Assembly: GCA_023229785.1 (NCBI GenBank)
Contig: JALNYV010000001.1
Span: 620,001-684,000, forward strand
Source: Candidatus Dojkabacteria bacterium
GTDB taxonomy: Bacteria > Patescibacteria > Dojkabacteria > SC72
DNA length: 64,000 nt
Direction: 5' to 3'
The first letter of the stretch is position 1, and every line of letters starts with the position of its first letter. The position numbers and the translations under genes are program-made. The notes beneath the pieces were generated by a model. The model saw only the letters and a program-made list of their open reading frames with translations, did not search any database and was not told the origin of the DNA. This document shows, piece by piece, positions 63,281 through 64,000 of the stretch.

Positions 63281-63672
63281 GGAAAATATTTTCTCACTTT
63301 GTTTGTAATGTCTCTAAAGTCTTTTTTTTCCATTTCACTAAGTTTATTTAACAACCTCTTACTGCTATATGATCTAATCTGTGAAATTATTACCGACACT
63401 TTTTTATCTTTGATTTTTATGGGGCGGTAATATTGAATGTTTTTGAGTTTGGTAGACATAGATATTCCTATGAAAAGGAACGGATTAAATTTCTTAACTA
63501 CTAATACTGGTCTTAAAAATAAAGGCTTCTTACCATCTTCTTCAAATCCTATGTTTATTCCAACATAGGTCCACCACACATCTCCTTCGTTAAAATACGG
63601 AGGTTTATGGTCAGTGCTATCTATTTTCTTTTTTAACTCATTCCAATTTTCAAAATCTTTGAAATACTCCAT
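63271..63672 (-). CDS. PemK/MazF-like endoribonuclease toxin-type protein
   Basis: The 133-residue protein has EGDVWWTYVGINIGFE and RPVLVVKKFNPFLFIGISMSTK, which fit the PemK/MazF fold (GDVWWV start, RPVLVV strand). The toxin family cleaves mRNA. No antitoxin gene lies next to it: upstream is yebC on the other strand, downstream the TraG-like gene. The ATG is six bases after TAAAAT. Confidence 0.75.
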   Translation of the reverse strand: MEYFKDFENWNELKKKIDSTDHKPPYFNEGDVWWTYVGINIGFEEDGKKPLFLRPVLVVKKFNPFLFIGISMSTKLKNIQYYRPIKIKDKKVSVIISQIRSYSSKRLLNKLSEMEKKDFRDITNKVRKYFPSL

Positions 63673-63730
63673 AGATATATTTTAAAGAATAGAAATGAAT
63701 AAAGAATTAAATATTATGTTTTTTGCTCAG

Positions 63731-63765
63731 TTGTCCAAAGCCAGAAAGAGGTATAAAATGAGGCT
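63731..63765 (+). promoter_or_regulatory. Leaderless promoter of the YebC-family gene
   Basis: TTGTCC (63731-63736), 17 bases, TAAAAT (63754-63759), then six bases to ATG 63766. Confidence 0.65.
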
Positions 63766-64000
63766 ATGTCAGGACATAGCAAGTGGGAGACAATCAAAAG
63801 AAAGAAAGCAGTTAATGACGCAAAAAAGGGAAAGGCATTTTCACGATTATCAGTTCAAATAACACTGGCCGCAAGGCAGGGAGGAGTTGATCCAGATATG
63901 AATCCAGCTTTACGACTTCTAGTTGATGAAGCTAAAAGAGAAGGATTTCCAGCAGATAATGTTAAAAAAGCCATTGAAAAAGGTGGAGGTGGAGAAAAGG
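63766..64000 (+). CDS. YebC/TACO1-family protein, 5' part
   Basis: MSGHSKWETIKRKKAVNDAKKG and LAARQGGVDPDMNPALR are the YebC/TACO1 N-terminus. The family binds ribosomes or DNA; several members help translate proline-rich stretches. The gene runs off the window after about 78 residues. Confidence 0.9.
   Translation, partial: MSGHSKWETIKRKKAVNDAKKGKAFSRLSVQITLAARQGGVDPDMNPALRLLVDEAKREGFPADNVKKAIEKGGGGEK

Noticed and set aside
1..64000. Reassigned UGA codon, CRISPR arrays, insertion sequences, prophage
   Set aside because: UGA terminates several genes at family-typical lengths; I saw no regularly spaced repeats, transposase, integrase or phage structural genes.

Overview
The window looks like an AT-rich chromosome segment of a reduced bacterium of the Candidate Phyla Radiation (Patescibacteria). 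I infer this from the slimmed but ordinary housekeeping genes, the archaeal-type pair ribose-1,5-bisphosphate isomerase plus AMP phosphorylase, the CPR-style TraG/VirD4-like ATPase, and the scarcity of Shine-Dalgarno sites. UGA is an ordinary stop (radC, ybeY, the FemAB gene), so this is not a code-25 lineage. The phylum cannot be fixed from the sequence alone; Dojkabacteria or Microgenomates-like groups would fit. The envelope genes (MreBCD, PBP2, FemX-type ligase, sortase, LCP-like and transglutaminase-like proteins) point to a Gram-positive-like wall.

Layout. 1-1500: a UbiA-type prenyltransferase (cut by the edge), tRNA-Tyr, tRNA-Thr, a candidate structured RNA and an M50 protease, all on minus. 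1555-8404: rpmB, mreBCD-PBP2, topA. 8438-16213: radC, rpsB-tsf-frr (no pyrH), rseP, a sortase-substrate-like surface protein, rpsU, yqeY, ybeY, pth. 16200-24989: a YdjM-like membrane protein divergent from a short Mfd, dnaX-ybaB-recR, then a cysteine leader peptide/terminator ahead of tRNA-Cys-cysS-rnhC. 24961-29298: four minus-strand surface or anchor proteins. 29358-35101: an ABC ATPase, tRNA-Ser, a cupin, an anticodon-less tRNA-Ser-like RNA next to a FemAB-family ligase, tag, a membrane protein and cca. 35106-37075: three unknown genes behind near-identical promoters. 37186-44480: MBL/beta-CASP nuclease, R15P isomerase, AMP phosphorylase, transglutaminase, YchF. 44596-50658: rpsF-ssb-rpsR, an unknown gene pair, CtpA- and HtrA-type proteases. 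50629-54490: prmC, prfA, rpmE, a flavin-binding protein, a CsoR-family regulator and a sortase. 54544-64000: MBL-like protein, dnaB, tRNA-Leu, an Lgt-like membrane protein, an RluD-type synthase, an LCP-like protein, a TraG-like ATPase, a PemK/MazF-like protein and the start of a YebC-family gene.

Two observations stand out. First, a tRNA-Ser-like gene (30861-30947, minus) keeps the acceptor, D, T and long variable arms. Its anticodon arm, however, can fold into one continuous helix closed by a GCAA tetraloop, leaving no anticodon. It has its own consensus promoter and lies directly downstream of a FemAB-family gene, an enzyme class that moves amino acids from tRNA onto peptidoglycan precursors. 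A dedicated non-decoding tRNA for wall synthesis is the natural hypothesis. Second, a leaderless 13-codon reading frame with three consecutive Cys codons runs straight into a terminator hairpin upstream of tRNA-Cys and cysS. This has the form of a cysteine-responsive attenuator.

Many start codons here (cca, topA, yebC, the LCP-like gene, tag, cysS, ctpA and others) lie 5-7 bases after a -10 hexamer. Leaderless mRNAs therefore seem to be a main mode of expression.
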